From NCBI GenBank assembly GCA_050084515.1, contig CM114274.1:26350001-26414000 (forward strand): 64,000 nt of DNA. Direction: 5' to 3'. The stretch's first letter is position 1. Every line of letters begins with the position of its first letter. Shown here one piece after another: positions 1 through 12,140 of the stretch. A program made the translations under genes and the position numbers. Under the pieces are notes generated by a model. It made no database searches. It saw only the letters and a program-made list of their open reading frames with translations, and was not told the origin of the DNA. This DNA is from Blasia pusilla. Lineage: Eukaryota; Marchantiophyta; Marchantiopsida; Blasiales.

Positions 1-14
1 AGGTTAATGTATAC

Positions 15-2223
15 CTGCTTTTAATCTTTCAATCTCTCCATAGAGATCTTTGATCAGGGCAGACTTCATCATTTTTTGGTTGACCTGTAAACATTTCACG
101 GCTTCCATCAATTCTCTTGCAATTCTCATAGAGAGACATCCGGCTGTAGGAAAATGAATTTGTTTCCAAGAACTAGAATGAAGCAAACCTCGGGCTTATT
201 CTTGATATTCTTGGCACGATGTGCATAATCCAGTGTGCTCAGAGTCTCTTCTAAACAGTGAACAGACGGAGACACCGTTGCGATAATGCAGGTCTTTGTT
301 TTCCCTCCGAGAGAATCTCTCAGTAATCTGGTCAACTTGCTGTCCCTGCCATATCCACACCAAAGTGGGTTGAAAATCATGCTCCGACCGCCACAGCTGA
401 AATAGAACAATGACTGATGGGCGGATGAGACTAGCTTGGCAAATCAAACCAACGACTACAAGCGATTCTGATCCGATCTGTAGGCTCAAGCATGGGACTG
501 TCATATGAGAGGTACCTGTACGGCACGTGCGCCAAGTGTTCTACAAGGGCAGTTATAACGCGGCCGAGAGTCAGCAGACTCTTGTTAATCTCTCCAGCTT
601 CTCTTGCTCGACCCTAATTCAGTCAATCAATTAGATACACATTAACGTTGAAGTGTGGAGGAAATGAAATCGACCACAAAGGACGACGGTACCATGATAA
701 TTATGAAACGCAACGTGTACATGACAAGCTACACATACCTCCCTGGCACCAGAGCGAGAAATATTTTCGGACCCTGCCAAATCCACCAAGTTCAGCTTCC
801 CGCACTTTATGAGCTCCTCACCCTCTGGAGTGGCCTCTTTGATGTGAATGGTTATTGAGAAAATCGAATGGGAACGGCTGCAGGCACCAAGACATATATC
901 ACATCAATTCTTGCCGAATTGCAAGTACAGCCAACTTACTAGAGTTAGAGAATAGGATTCCATCCCAGGTCAGCACATACCTGGACTGCTTGTTCAAAAG
1001 CGTTTCCGCTGTACGCCTCTTTGCAGATCCACGATCTAAAAGGTTGTAGATTTCGTTGGCGCTGGTAACAATTTCCTCCTCTAGACCACGGACCAGCACT
1101 CCACCTTTGCCATCTTCCATGAGAGCTAGAGGCTTTCGCTGTTTTTCATCCATAATCTTCGAGAACTCATCGGGGGCTAGCAAGTCCGTTATTTCTTCAT
1201 TGTAAAGTTCCAGAAATGTGACTTTCACACTGTACTCGGCATTCTGACTTTCCAAAGTGTCAAATATCTGCTGAACTGCTCTGGGGATGACACCAGCTCC
1301 CTCAGGTAGTTCCCCGTTCTGCGCACCACCAACATGTGGGTGTCAAATCGAGTTGAAGGAGATGCAGAGGAAACGCTTGAGGCATGAACACCAGAACGAC
1401 ACACATGCCGACAAGATCGTCAGCTGAGGTTCAGTAAGGAAGTCTCGAGGACCCAATAAAATCTCGAAATTTCGTCCAATAACGACAGGAATCAGGCCCA
1501 AAATCGTTGCACACCTTGGCCTTCCTCCCTGATCCTTCCATCGTGTACGTCTTCCCTGTTCCAGTTTGACCATACGCAAATATTGTACAATTGAACCCAT
1601 CGAGCACTTCGTGAACAATGGGGACGACTGCTTGGTCGTACAGATCCTTCTGCTGAGATGAAGGACCAAATACCTGCAACGGAAGACAGCATTGCCCGAG
1701 CCAGATCACAAGTTTAGAGGTGGAAACCCGCGTCCTTCCAAGTGCTGATGATCAGTGCGACAGTTCATCCTCAGAACGGAAAACTTTGGCAAAAGTCGAG
1801 TTACGTGATCTCCATGATAAATGACGGTCCAACTATTTTCTACAACGTTTCGTGAGATCAGGAAGTGGAACTGGACCTTGTCAAACGTGAACGTACGATC
1901 TATCTGCTTCGCAGCTATATTCTGACAGACCGTAACCTCGCGCCTATGGTCATAGCAGGATATGACTTGAGGAGCATTTGCCTTCAGCTCTTCCTCGCTG
2001 AATGGCCTGCACAGCACAGGGTAGGGAAGATTCACGATGACATCCGAGGGATGCAGAAAATTAACAAGCACCAATGAGGACGGGATTCAAACAAAAGATT
2101 CGCGTCGATCTTGAGTCGAGGAAGGAAGGGTCACAGACCATTTCTAGGATCAGAATACCTGCAGCGAAGGAGAACCTGGACATTCACGCCTTTGTCCTTG
2201 TCTTTGTCGTGCCGGCTTCCCAT
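15..2223 (-). CDS. Kinesin-5 (BimC/Eg5-type) motor, copy 1, 3' part outside window
   Basis: Plus-end-directed microtubule motor that cross-links and slides antiparallel spindle or phragmoplast microtubules (family knowledge). Eight exons can be placed on the minus strand, all with GT-AG borders and a continuous frame: 2223-2159, 2006-1877, 1673-1515, 1318-981, 877-739, 613-516, 345-189 and 84-15. The start ATG at 2223-2221 opens [22 protein letters not shown], the usual plant kinesin-5 N-terminus. Visible motor signatures are the P-loop GQTGTGKT (exon 3), [11 protein letters not shown] (exon 4), switch I NKQSSRSH across exons 4/5, switch [11 protein letters not shown] (exon 5), [13 protein letters not shown] across exons 6/7 and the neck-side stretch NKPEVNQKMMK. 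No stop or frameshift was seen. Stalk and tail lie left of base 1. Likely functional if the rest is intact. Confidence 0.93.
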
Positions 2224-3720
2224 CCCGAGAGACTGATTTGAATCGATTGTCGAAACCGGAAAGCGCCACGGGCTACTGATACAATTCCGTGCCTAAAGAC
2301 GCATTACGAGAACCGAATGCAAGGCCCCTAAGTAATAGTGATGCACACACACACGGATGACAACCTCCTCCTCCGCCTCCTCTTCCTCGGCTGCCCTCGA
2401 TTCGAGTCCGTCAGACCATGAATCCACTTCAAGGTCCGGGCCTCCTCCTGCTCCCGCTGCCTCGACTCGACGGACCTGAGCTTGCTGAGGAGAAAGGGCT
2501 CCCACTCTGCACGATCCTGGAGTTCACTGGCGAGCAGAGCAACAGAGGACGTCAGACACAGAACGGGCGAGTTCCCGTTAGGAAGGTGGGAGGGAATAGA
2601 AAGTGCATATCACCTTGGGACATGTTTGAAAACTCTCTGTTCCCGCTCCCGTCGGCATGCCATGCCATCCATCAATGATTCATAACCTCCCCGCCGGCTT
2701 GGCGCTCCCCCGCCTTCGCTCCCCGGGATCCCCTGCACGCGACCCCACGGCGTCGCTCTAGGAGGCTGCACTGGTCGGTAAAGTCCCCGGTCCCGACCCC
2801 CAACGGTAACCTTCCTCCCGACCTGTGTTTGAACCCCCAACGTCACTCTACCTCTTTTTCCCGGTGGCCGCCAAACCTCCTCCGGGCGGGACACGATCGC
2901 CGTTCACGGTGCTTCCCCTGCACGACAGGACAGTGATCGCTCTGGACCCTGTTACCGCACTGCAGGACCGGCGCGGCTACACAACACTGTACCGCCAAGC
3001 GATTGGGCACCGTCGCCAGCGTTCCGGAAGCCACCCACGTCCGGCCGCGCTTCCCGCAGCGGCTCCCGCCCGGCAGGCGTTCCCGACCGTGACAGGCTTC
3101 CCGGCAGCCCATCCTCGCCATCCGATCACGATGCCCTCCCAGCTGGCCCGCGGGATGTGCTACCATGTGGTTGCTGCCCCGCGCGCCATGATAGAACGTC
3201 GTGCCCCCAAACTAGCGTGCCCTCTGGCGCCCAATTTCACTCACCGCGTCCCGCTACCTCGTTCCGCTGCTTCCACGGTTCCGCGAAAGCCCGCCACCGC
3301 CACCATCTCCTCCCTCTCACATGGCCCTGCCTCTGTGTTCCTCGTGCTCATTACTACTACCACTTCCACTTCTTGATCATTCCCCCGCGCTTCCGGCGCC
3401 ACAATGTCCTCCGCCACTTCTGCTTCTTCCTCCTTCCTACTACAAGCAACTAATACTAATACCACTACGACTACTACTGCGTCTACTTCTTGCGAGTGGA
3501 GGTGTCTGTCTGGTATGAACAGCGTTCTTGCTGCATCGTCTCATGTGCGTGAGGGATAGATAGATGTGTGGAGTGCGCACACCAATAAATAGTCGGCCTC
3601 TTGCGACTTTCATTCGAAAGAGAGAATGCTCAGAATGGAGCGGGGCGCACGTTACGTCACCGTCGCGAGTTGACTTCTCTTTCGTCGGGAGCTCGATCAC
3701 CGTGTTGCGTAAACTGAGTT
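2224..3720 (-). promoter_or_regulatory. GC-rich upstream region of kinesin-5, copy 1
   Basis: CpG-rich DNA directly upstream of the kinesin start, with pyrimidine-rich stretches at 2,360-2,470 and 3,300-3,490. A TATA-like CTATTTATTG on the minus strand (about 3,582-3,591) could lie upstream of a transcription start near 3,550, leaving a long leader. A 183-codon plus-strand frame (2,825-3,376) is rich in Pro, Arg, Ser and Thr, resembles no family I know, and is probably a by-product of base composition. Confidence 0.45.
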
Positions 3721-4164
3721 CTTTGTTTATTGTTTAAATTGCATCTTCTCATCTTTATTTGGTAATATTAGCTCGTGGGGAATAGAATACATGTGCAACA
3801 CACTTGAAAAACTATTTTGAAAATGTGAATTTAGGAAAATGTTTAGTGGAGTATATTTAAAACTGATGTTTACGCATCTCAACAGGTTTTTTCTCCGTGG
3901 ATTCGGTCAAAAAGGCCTTGATCCTTTGGGTAAAGCCTTCCTTCATTTAGAGAGGAGGAGGGAAGGCCCCCACCTTCTACGAAACTCCACTCAACAAAAA
4001 CATAGAGTCCCAAAGTCTCCTTAGTTTTTTCATACAACCCACCCAACTCCTATTTTGTTTATCCAAAGGAGTAACAGAGAGGTACTTCCTTACTCTCTCT
4101 TTGCATGCTTGTCCCCTCATCCCCTCCCCGTTTGAGAGAGAACGAAACAAGGAAAAAAAATGGG
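3721..4164. other. AT-rich spacer (also 22,186-22,630)
   Basis: No gene or RNA recognised. Moderately AT-rich DNA between the kinesin upstream region and the LTR-like repeat, present in both duplication copies. A plus-strand frame of about 60 codons at 3,839-4,024 has no recognisable content. Confidence 0.4.
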
Positions 4165-4930
4165 GACATAAAATATCACGTCTACTAGGATAGATCGACG
4201 AGATCTAGTAGAGCGCCTTCGGAGATATTGGAGGACAGCCTCCGAAGGTCGAAAATGATCTCTTGAGGCCACGGGTAACCTACGAGAGCATGTTTCCCAT
4301 TCGTTTCGGCCCATTTGGAGCCATATTGAGATACTGAATATTTTGGGTAAGTTACCATTTTTAGTATAGATGACTTTCCACCTTGTGAAGTGTCCTTTGA
4401 CCTCCTACCACATGTCAAGAGCCAAGGAGGTGACCTATGAGCATAGGTTATCGAGGAGAAAGCTTGGGACAGGAAGGGGTATTCCAAGAGAGAGAGCTTG
4501 AGAGCTCATTCTCTCTTTGTTGAACTTCTTAGCATGAGGTGGCGGAGCCATGGTCCTCCTTGCCTTGTGTGTGTAACCCAAGCCTCTCATTAGGAGGGTG
4601 CACGCCATGGAGAGCTTGGTCTGAGACCTTGGTGTTAGGATGGAGAGATTTTACCGATTTACAAAGAGAGAATTTACCTACCATGATACCCGTGAGCACT
4701 CGACCTTTTTGCTCTCATCGTCCGAGAGATGTATGTCATGGGAGTTAGGGATAGATGGCTATCTGGAGTTAGAGGGATCTAACCATCCGTTGGGAGGGCG
4801 ATTGGAGATATTCTGGTACTTCTCGTCTTGTTATTTGGATGCCATGAGCTAGCATGGGATTATGTGTGTTTGTGTCTATGTTCGATAACAGCGACGCATG
4901 TTGTGTAGCAATGTGTATCCGTACGATAAA
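4165..4930 (+). repeat. Degenerate LTR (family L), duplication copy 1
   Basis: Same sequence family as 58,030-58,560 (same strand) and 55,037-55,670 (opposite strand). Shared landmarks include TAGGATAGATCGA near the left, CATTTGGAGCCATATTGAG, GTAACCCAAGCCTCTCAT and, at the right, GCATGTTGTGTAGCAATGTG. Since two other copies border Ty3/gypsy fragments, I read this as a solo or orphan LTR of that family. No clean TG...CA ends remain here. Confidence 0.65.
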
Positions 4931-6955
4931 ACCAAACTCCATTCCTCTTTACTAAAAAATGGGATCAAACTCATGAGCCATCCATAACACTTCGTGAAGG
5001 ACCCAACTTTCCCTATCACTCCCTTGAAGTCAAGTGAGGAATCCCTCTCCAACCTTATATCCCCGATCTCTATTCCTCTATTGTGGAACAAAGGGTTTAT
5101 CCATCCACTCTCCGGAGAATGTAATATCCTTTCATCTGCCTCATTTCTCTTCTTCACCCCATCCACTCCTTTCTTATTTTGTGCCCTCTCAGTGTACACA
5201 TTCTTTGAAATAGTATATAGGGTCCATCCTTAACATAACTTCGTCCCTTGTATTCAATCCTCCTCTCCTCTTGTCTATCTTTGTCCTTCGAGATGGCATA
5301 GAAAGAAAGATGGGAACCTAGGGATGTTCAAGAGAGAGAACGCTTGTGTCTCTTTCATGTGTGTATGACCTGACTATGTTCTCGGTTCACAAATTTGGAA
5401 AATATCCAAATACACCTCCATCCTTTTTGACCCCTCCTTTCGATTTTGAATCCTTATTTATATTGTGCGCCTACTCTCCTTCAATGTTAATCTTATTATT
5501 GCGGAAGCGTGCGTTGAGTAGGATACGCTCTCAACGCTGACCTGCATCCAAACACACACTTTGGTTAGTCGGGTGTGGATGAATCAGCAGGCTATCTTTT
5601 CGAGTTCTTGTCTCGTTCTCTCATCAAGCTCAACCTTCCTAGTTTCGCGGTTTACAACACATGAAAGTCTTGAAAGACTTGGGACAAACTTCCTAGTGGG
5701 TTCAGGAACCTCAAACGGCATTTCGCGCCAGACGATTCCAACTGTCCAATGGGCATCCAATGAGTCCCTAACCGTGACTCGCACAAAATCCACTCCCTTG
5801 GATCAGGTTTGGGTTTCGAGTTCCAACACCAGACTCCTCTTCCATTCCGTGCCCTTTAGACGCCGTTTGGTGCTCTAAGTGGGGTTCGTGTTCCAAGAAT
5901 ACTTGGAGAGACTCCCCCCCTCAACCCGATAGCTCTTGCAATCATTTTTGGCCAATATCTCAGCTTATACTTATGCGTTTGCTGAGATCTTTGATGTGTT
6001 GGAAGCGTCTCAAGATAAGCTTTCCAACGCATCCTTATTTGTCCCAAACCTTCCAAGACTCAACTAATCTCAAGTCTTGGTTCGCGTTTGGTCTATGTTT
6101 CCTGGTCGCGACCACATATGCAGGAAACACACAACCTTGTTCTGCGTTTCGTCTCTTGGACTTTTCCAAGAGACCTTTCCAAAAGCTTCTCCAAAGCGCG
6201 ATCATCATAGCGTGAGTCCACTTGAGTTATGATGTTCTGTCTAGCACCTATTTGGTGTTTGTTTGGTTATGAGGGTCGCAACACTCACCCCTCCTTAGAA
6301 GGTTGATGTTCTCATCAACGCAAACCTTTTTAATGATAAGTTATGGGAATCCAACCCCTCAACACGGAATTGCGTTCGGTCAGCTAACTCGTAATTCCTC
6401 TTTTGGCTTAAGTCTTAGGCTGTTGCTTGCAGCCCTTACATTTCTGGCTATTCCACTTCAATCAGCCTACACCATTTTTGCAAAACTAATCTGAACTATC
6501 AAAATAAACTAACTAAGTAAGCAACCTAACACTTCACTTACTCACTATTTGTAAGCAATCGCCTATTTAACTAGCCAATTCATACTACTTTTGGGTCACT
6601 CATATTCTACTTAGGTGCGTGACTAATTCTCTCATGTAACATGAATGAGATCACCACAAACCCCAAGATAAACTAATGTGCCCGCGGACGTTATGGATCA
6701 TGACCAAATGTTAGTACTTCAACATTTGGTCCTTATATAGATGCCTTATCTAAATACAAGCTCTCACCTCAAACACTCATTGTTTTGCCTCCTTGACCTA
6801 CATCCTAAGCATATGAAGAACTACTCATTGCCATGCACTACCATTCTCAAAATCACAATCACTAGCATCGAATCTCCAAGTCCATGCATTCTTAATTGCA
6901 ACGACTAAACTTTTCTAGTTACAACGGGTTATAGGCCCAAGCTTGAAGGTCACCA
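4931..6955 (-). other. Region downstream of the chromovirus, LTR candidate (copy 1)
   Basis: No protein gene recognised. Lies 3' of the minus-strand chromovirus and may contain its 3' LTR. On the minus strand, TCTATATAAGG (about 6,726-6,736) resembles a TATA box. It sits beside a perfect inverted repeat with 11-bp arms, GACCAAATGTT at 6,702-6,712 and its complement at 6,721-6,731. I could not find a matching second LTR beyond gag, so the boundaries are unproven. Confidence 0.4.
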
Positions 6956-6970
6956 ATTATGTCCTTTGCT

Positions 6971-7942
6971 TCACCATATACTATGTATATGTCTATCTTG
7001 CATCCATTTGAAGTCTCGCAATGCCTCTTTGCTGTGTTCAAGATTTACCTCCGCGATCCAAGTTGCCTCTTTCACATAGTAGCCTTTCCACTTTACCAAG
7101 TACTCGTACTTGCTGGGTCTATGTCTAGAATGTACAATGATCTCCACCTCAAACTCTGGTTCCTCATTCCTGATGACCAGTTGTGGTCTTAACATAATTC
7201 TTTGCTCCGGACGCACATTGTCTTGAAGACATTCTTGATCGCTCTTTTCGTTCCTGCATTTCCACAAGCAAACATTTTTCCGTTGCTTGACGAGTGTGGT
7301 CCGATGTAGCGCCCCTCCCAAGGGCCAAGTCAATAGGCCCTTCTAGTTCTCTTTGATATTCCAGAAGAAACACAGATTCTCTAGTTGTAGAATGCTTGGT
7401 CGAGTTGTAACAATACTCAACGATGCTTAGCCACTTTACCCAATCTTTTTGGTCCGCACTCACGTAATTCCTTAAGTATTGGTTCATGATTGAATTTATT
7501 TTTTCCGTTTGTCCATCTGTTTGAGGATGGAAAGCAGTACCAAAGCTTAGTTTGGTCCTGAACCTCCTTAATAGATGTTTCCAAAAGGCATTGGTAAACT
7601 TCAAATCTCGATCAAACACAATGCTACTAGGCAATCCATGAGCTCACCACCAACTATCCAGGAACATTCCGAAGTCGTGTAGACCGTTGCACAATCTCTC
7701 GTCAGCACAAACCTCCCCAACTTGCTAAATCGATCAACTCTCACAAGTATAGTGTTGTATCCCTCAGATTCTGGAAGACTCGTAATGAAATCCATGCTAA
7801 TGCTTTGCAATGGTCCCTCCGGGATTAGAAAAGAACAAAGTAAACCTTGATTCTTCGCATAAGAAACTCTGTTCATTTGACAGGTCACACAGATCTTCAC
7901 ATCTTGAGCAACATCTCCCTTCATGTTTGGCCAAAACATCAA
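6971..7942 (-). pseudogene. Integrase and chromodomain, chromovirus copy 1
   Basis: Integrase inserts element cDNA; the chromodomain steers it to marked chromatin (family knowledge). Visible pieces are CVTCQMNRVSYAKNQGL (end of the HHCC zinc finger), MDFITSLPESEGYNTILV with the first catalytic Asp, and HPQTDGQTEKINSIMNQYL carrying the region of the catalytic Glu. The chromodomain follows as YEYLVKWKGYYVKEATW. Frameshifts lie near 7,620-7,680, and a deletion of about 257 bp near 7,230 removes the linker between core and chromodomain that copy 2 retains. Confidence 0.88.
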
Positions 7943-7959
7943 GAGTGGATTTCTCTCCT

Positions 7960-8560
7960 TTGTGGCCTACCAAAGGTCCATCATGACATTCCACAAATAC
8001 TTTGGTCCGTAGGTTGCCTCGGCCCACATATATCCTGCTCTGCTTAAACCTTAGCAAACCATGCCTCAAACTTAGATTGGCCATCTTCTCGCCTCGCTTC
8101 AACTTCCCAAGGTACTCACTTGCTTGCGCATCCTTCATGTATCCATCACGAATCCTTCTTCCCATGTCTGTTTCATTAGGGAACATTGCTCTCAAGACTT
8201 GTGTTGTCGATGGCATATGCTCATCCCTACGACTTAACGCATCTGGAATGACATTGTCTTTCCCTGTCTTGTGGATTAGCTCCACATTTATCAACGCCAA
8301 GGTATCATGCCATCGGAGTTGCTTTGGTGTTACAAAATCCTGGGTCTCAAAATACTTGAGCAAACTATTATCTATGAATACTCGAGTCTTGTGAAGTGCA
8401 AAATAGTGATGCCACTTCCTCAAACAATGAACCACCGCGAACAACTCTTTCTCATGAGTGGTCCATCTGCTTTCGGTATCGCTAAGCTTCTTGCTCTCAT
8501 ATGCTACATGTCTCCCTTTTTGCACCAACATTCATGCAATTGAAAAATCACTAGCATCAG
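7960..8560 (-). pseudogene. RNase H and integrase N-terminal region, copy 1
   Basis: Degrades the RNA strand during reverse transcription. The minus-strand frame shows VAYESKKLSDTESRWTTHEKE, typical of Ty3 RNase H, then RVFIDNSLLKYF and GKDNVIPDALSRRDEH, the usual end of the domain. Upstream residues around the first catalytic Asp are disrupted (an in-frame stop near 8,533). Confidence 0.85.
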
Positions 8561-8599
8561 TGTGCACCTCGAATGGTTGGTCGAACTCCGGAAGCTTCA

Positions 8600-9436
8600 G
8601 CACTGGTTCCTACCAGAGGATCTCTTTGACTCTGTTGAACGCCTTATCCACATCCTCAGTCCACGTTGTGTTGGCAGACTTGGTGGTCCAATCTATGAGA
8701 TGTTTCACTATCCCAAAAAGTTCTTCACGTATGTCCGATAAAACTGGACAACTCTGCTGAATCTCCTCATCCCCTTCACAGTGGAAGTCGGTTCCCATTT
8801 GGCAATCGCACTTACCTTCTCCATGTCTAGACTCACTCCATCTCCACTAACCATATGCCCCACGAAAACTTCATAAAACTGAACTCACTCTTGTCCGCAT
8901 TTGCATACAGCTTGTTCGCCTTGAGTTTCTAAAACACCATCTTCAAATTTCAAGCATGCTCCTCTAGTGTTTCTGAATAGATGAGTATGTCATCTATGTA
9001 GATGATCACATACTCATCCGTCTCCTTATGAAAGATCGATGGAGTTCATCAAAGTGATGAATGTCGGGCGCGCTTTACAAAGACCGGAAGGCATTACCAC
9101 AAACTTGAACGAATCGTATCTCGTCCTACATGCAATGTTCTTTACATCCGCTTTGGCAATCCGAATCTAATAATATCTTGATTTCATGTCAATCGGGCTG
9201 AAATACTTGGCAACAGACAATCGATCAAAGAGGTCATCCATCCTTGGAAGAGGATAGTTTTTTCTCACCGTCGCTTTATTTTGCGCTTGGTAATCAACAT
9301 AGAGTCTCAACTTTCCATCCTTCTTCTTTACAAAGAGAACGAGCGCTACACAAGGTGACTTGCTAGCTAGTTCGGATGTAACCCCTCTTTAGGAGTTTAC
9401 CCAACTGTTTCTTCAATTTTGCAAGTTCCTCTTGAT
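8600..9436 (-). pseudogene. Reverse transcriptase, chromovirus copy 1
   Basis: Catalytic motif YIDDILIYS is readable on the minus strand at about 8,970-9,010, preceded by [13 protein letters not shown] and [12 protein letters not shown]. Several stops and shifts prevent a continuous protein, so this is a dead RT. Confidence 0.85.
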
Positions 9437-10099
9437 TCAACCTATATGCACCTTTAAAGGTGGTTGAGATCCAAGTATCACCTTTATCTTATGGTCAACC
9501 GCCCTATGTGGTGGCAACTCAGTCAGAAGCTCCTTAGTCAAAACATCTCCAAATTCTTTCACAACTCTCTTGAGTGTTTCAGGGATTTCCCTTGAAGTTG
9601 AGTTCTTATCTCTGCATCTTATGCTTGCATCATCCTCTAATTGTCTCATCGAGCAAAGGAATCCTTCCTCTAACTCGATCAAACTCATCCTCGTGATGGC
9701 GTTCACCAACTCCGTCTTCCTAGGAACCTCACGAATCAATCTGACGTGCATCCGTGTTCCGTTTACCAAGACGCTCAACCTTAAAGGTCTTTCCCTTAGT
9801 TTCACCTCATATGCATCCAAGAACATGTTCCCAAAGACTCCATCAATTCTCTCAATGTTGCAAACTGTGAAATTCTCCTTCAACTCGAATACTCCGCATT
9901 CCACATCTAGTCCTAAAACCAACTCTAAGGTCCGGTGGGACTTGCCTCCTGCAAAACCCACCCTAATAGGTTTGTCTGCCTTAGTGGTCCACAACCCTAA
10001 TGTCTTCACGATTTTGGGACTTAAGAAGGAGTGTGAAGCACCTGTATCAATGAGCAACATCATATCGTGATTAGCGATCTTGGATCTTAGGTAAACCAA
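9437..10099 (-). pseudogene. Retropepsin-type protease, chromovirus copy 1
   Basis: Aspartic protease that cleaves the Gag-Pol polyprotein. The active-site motif LLIDTGASHSFLSP begins about 10 residues into the frame. The rest of the domain and the linker into RT (GDVLTKELLTELPPHRAVDH) are open for 220 codons. The frame is closed at the gag side by stops. Confidence 0.85.
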
Positions 10100-10139
10100 A
10101 TTGGGCGTCCTCTAGGTGACTTGGAGAGATGTATCTAGA

Positions 10140-12105
10140 TCTCCCGCCGATAAGTGCTTAGCAGCAAATGCAATCATACTCGATTAACTAACCTTGGGCC
10201 TCACACATTCTTTAGCCATATGCCTGGGTATGCCACAATTGTAGCAAATCACTTTGGCGTTTGTTGACTTCAGGTACGACAACCCTCTTGGCTTCGCATT
10301 GAGTTCCATTTGTTTTGTTGTTGGGGCAAGAGACCCTCCATGGTTGCGCTCACCCCCATTCCAAACCCTTTTGGATGCCCCATTATTTTTTGATAACTTA
10401 GAAAAACTTTTTGGCTTGAAGGGTTTTGGCCTTGGACTTCATGGTCCCCGATCAACTCCGCTAGCCTCAGAAGCTCCGCGCACATCTCTAGTAGGTGAGG
10501 CATATGGAAGAGGGCCCTTTTGGCACTTGGCTTGAGTCCACTTAAGAAGATCACCTTCTTCGTAAACTCATCCGTGGAAAGTGAGTTCATTTGTGCATTG
10601 AACTCTCGCACATAAGCGCTAAGGGACCTGCTTTTCCTGAACTGCACAAACTCCATGCCATCGCGATACTCCTTGTATTCCGGAGTTAATCGGTCACCAA
10701 TCAACACCTTGAATTCTTCCCAACTCAAATTTTTTCCACGATGCAAATATTCTTTGCGGTGAGCCGTCCAACAGTAGAGAGCGTGATCCTTAAGGAACGT
10801 GACCGCTACAGTCACCATGTCTAGCTCCTCAGCCCTTTGGGCTTCAATACTGGAAGTGTGTTTGTCCCTCTAGTCTAATCTTGCAAATGTTGGAGCTTGT
10901 GAGAAGGGTTGGTTCGTCTCCTCTTAGCCCTACTACTTCACCTTTAAAGCTCCATCCAGAGGTTCCAAAGAGGGTTGCGGGCATGCGCGATTGTAATCCT
11001 CCACTACAACGTCTGCGATTCGCTCGTGTGCTGAGTCCACAATTTTGACACTATTGAGCTTAGAACATCCCATGAGTGTGGCAGCCCAAGTGTCTTTGCC
11101 ATCCCCGCTCATCCTGGGTACGTTCCATACTCGAAGACTTTGGATTTCGGGTAATAACAATATGATCTCTGCAACGCCCATAGCAACTCTTGTAGCATGA
11201 GGTACAAATTCTTCGCGTGGCATGTTAAAGAGCCCACGAATCCTTTTTGACTTTGAATGTTCGTGGATAAGGCTAAGCCCGAGGCTACTTCAGCCACCTA
11301 CTTCTCTTGCAACACTGATCGACCTCCACAAATTCCAAGAGATGTCAGGTTACGGTTGTCAAGTTGATGAGGTTGTGAAAATGTGGATCAATCTTCTCCT
11401 CTATCTCTTTAGGCTCGACCACCCATAAACAAATCTCTTCCGATTGAAGATTTTTTTGCATCGATATCAAAATTGCTTCCCATTCTTTCACAAACAACTC
11501 GTCGTGTTACAAAATCTCAAAGTTCAATTTGCTCACTATTCGACAATCACACATAGCTTCCAAAACCTTCACGCGCACCTCGGAGTTGCTATATAGCCAT
11601 CAATTCCTGGTATCGGCTATCCTTTCTAGTCTAAAAATTGTGTGCTTGTTTCCTGACCCGAACATAGGTTCCCACTCAAACGTCATGAAAAACTCAGAGG
11701 GCATTCAGATGGTCCTGCTCCGTGTCGTCGGCCACGTCTTCTATGCCAACATCAGCCATCAGAGCGCGGCCTACTCAACAGTGATCTCTATTGTAGTCAT
11801 CGGGCTTAGATATTCATTGTCCTCCATGCTTTGGGAGATTCTACTGTGATGGAAACTTGGAGTTCCTACGACACTAACCCATAGAATTATCAGGATATTT
11901 GTTGTAGACATGAGATTGAAGCGTTAGAAACTCCTTTAGAAACTTGCTCACTTTTCGAGAATGCCCCATTCCTGTGAATGGCGTTGGAAAATTTGTCTTA
12001 CAAAGCTTCTTGCTAGAACTAGCAGCTCCATTCGACTTGAGTTCAACGATCAGCTTGCTCTGTTGGGCCATCTAGTCCGTCATCACCTTCATCAAATCCA
12101 TCATA
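10140..12105 (-). pseudogene. Gag relic with zinc knuckle, chromovirus copy 1
   Basis: Capsid-like region. The N-terminal part reads AQQSKLIVELKSNGAASSSK and KFLKEFLTLQSHVYN (about 11,880-12,070). The capsid core at 10,270-10,818 carries WEEFKVLIGDRLTPEY and YVREFNAQMNSLSTDEFTKK. A CCHC zinc knuckle near 10,200-10,250 (CYNCGIPRHMAKEC) follows. A stop interrupts the frame after the knuckle. The middle part, 10,830-11,870, is too broken to assign. Confidence 0.78.
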
Positions 12106-12140
12106 TGGACATCAAAGGCCAAGTCATTTGAGTTTGGAGC

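Larger units (their letters stand above)
6956..12140 (-). mobile_element. Ty3/gypsy chromovirus relic, copy 1
   Basis: On the minus strand the order is gag, zinc knuckle, aspartic protease, RT, RNase H, integrase and chromodomain, the standard chromovirus order. Frames are broken by several stops and shifts, and about 257 bp are missing in the integrase C-terminal region. No pair of LTRs could be matched, so the ends are approximate. Confidence 0.88.

Noticed and set aside
2825-3376. 183-codon plus-strand gene upstream of kinesin
   Set aside because: GC-driven open frame with low-complexity Pro/Arg/Ser/Thr content. Neighbouring frames are shifted by one-base indels between the duplicate copies, and no family is recognised.
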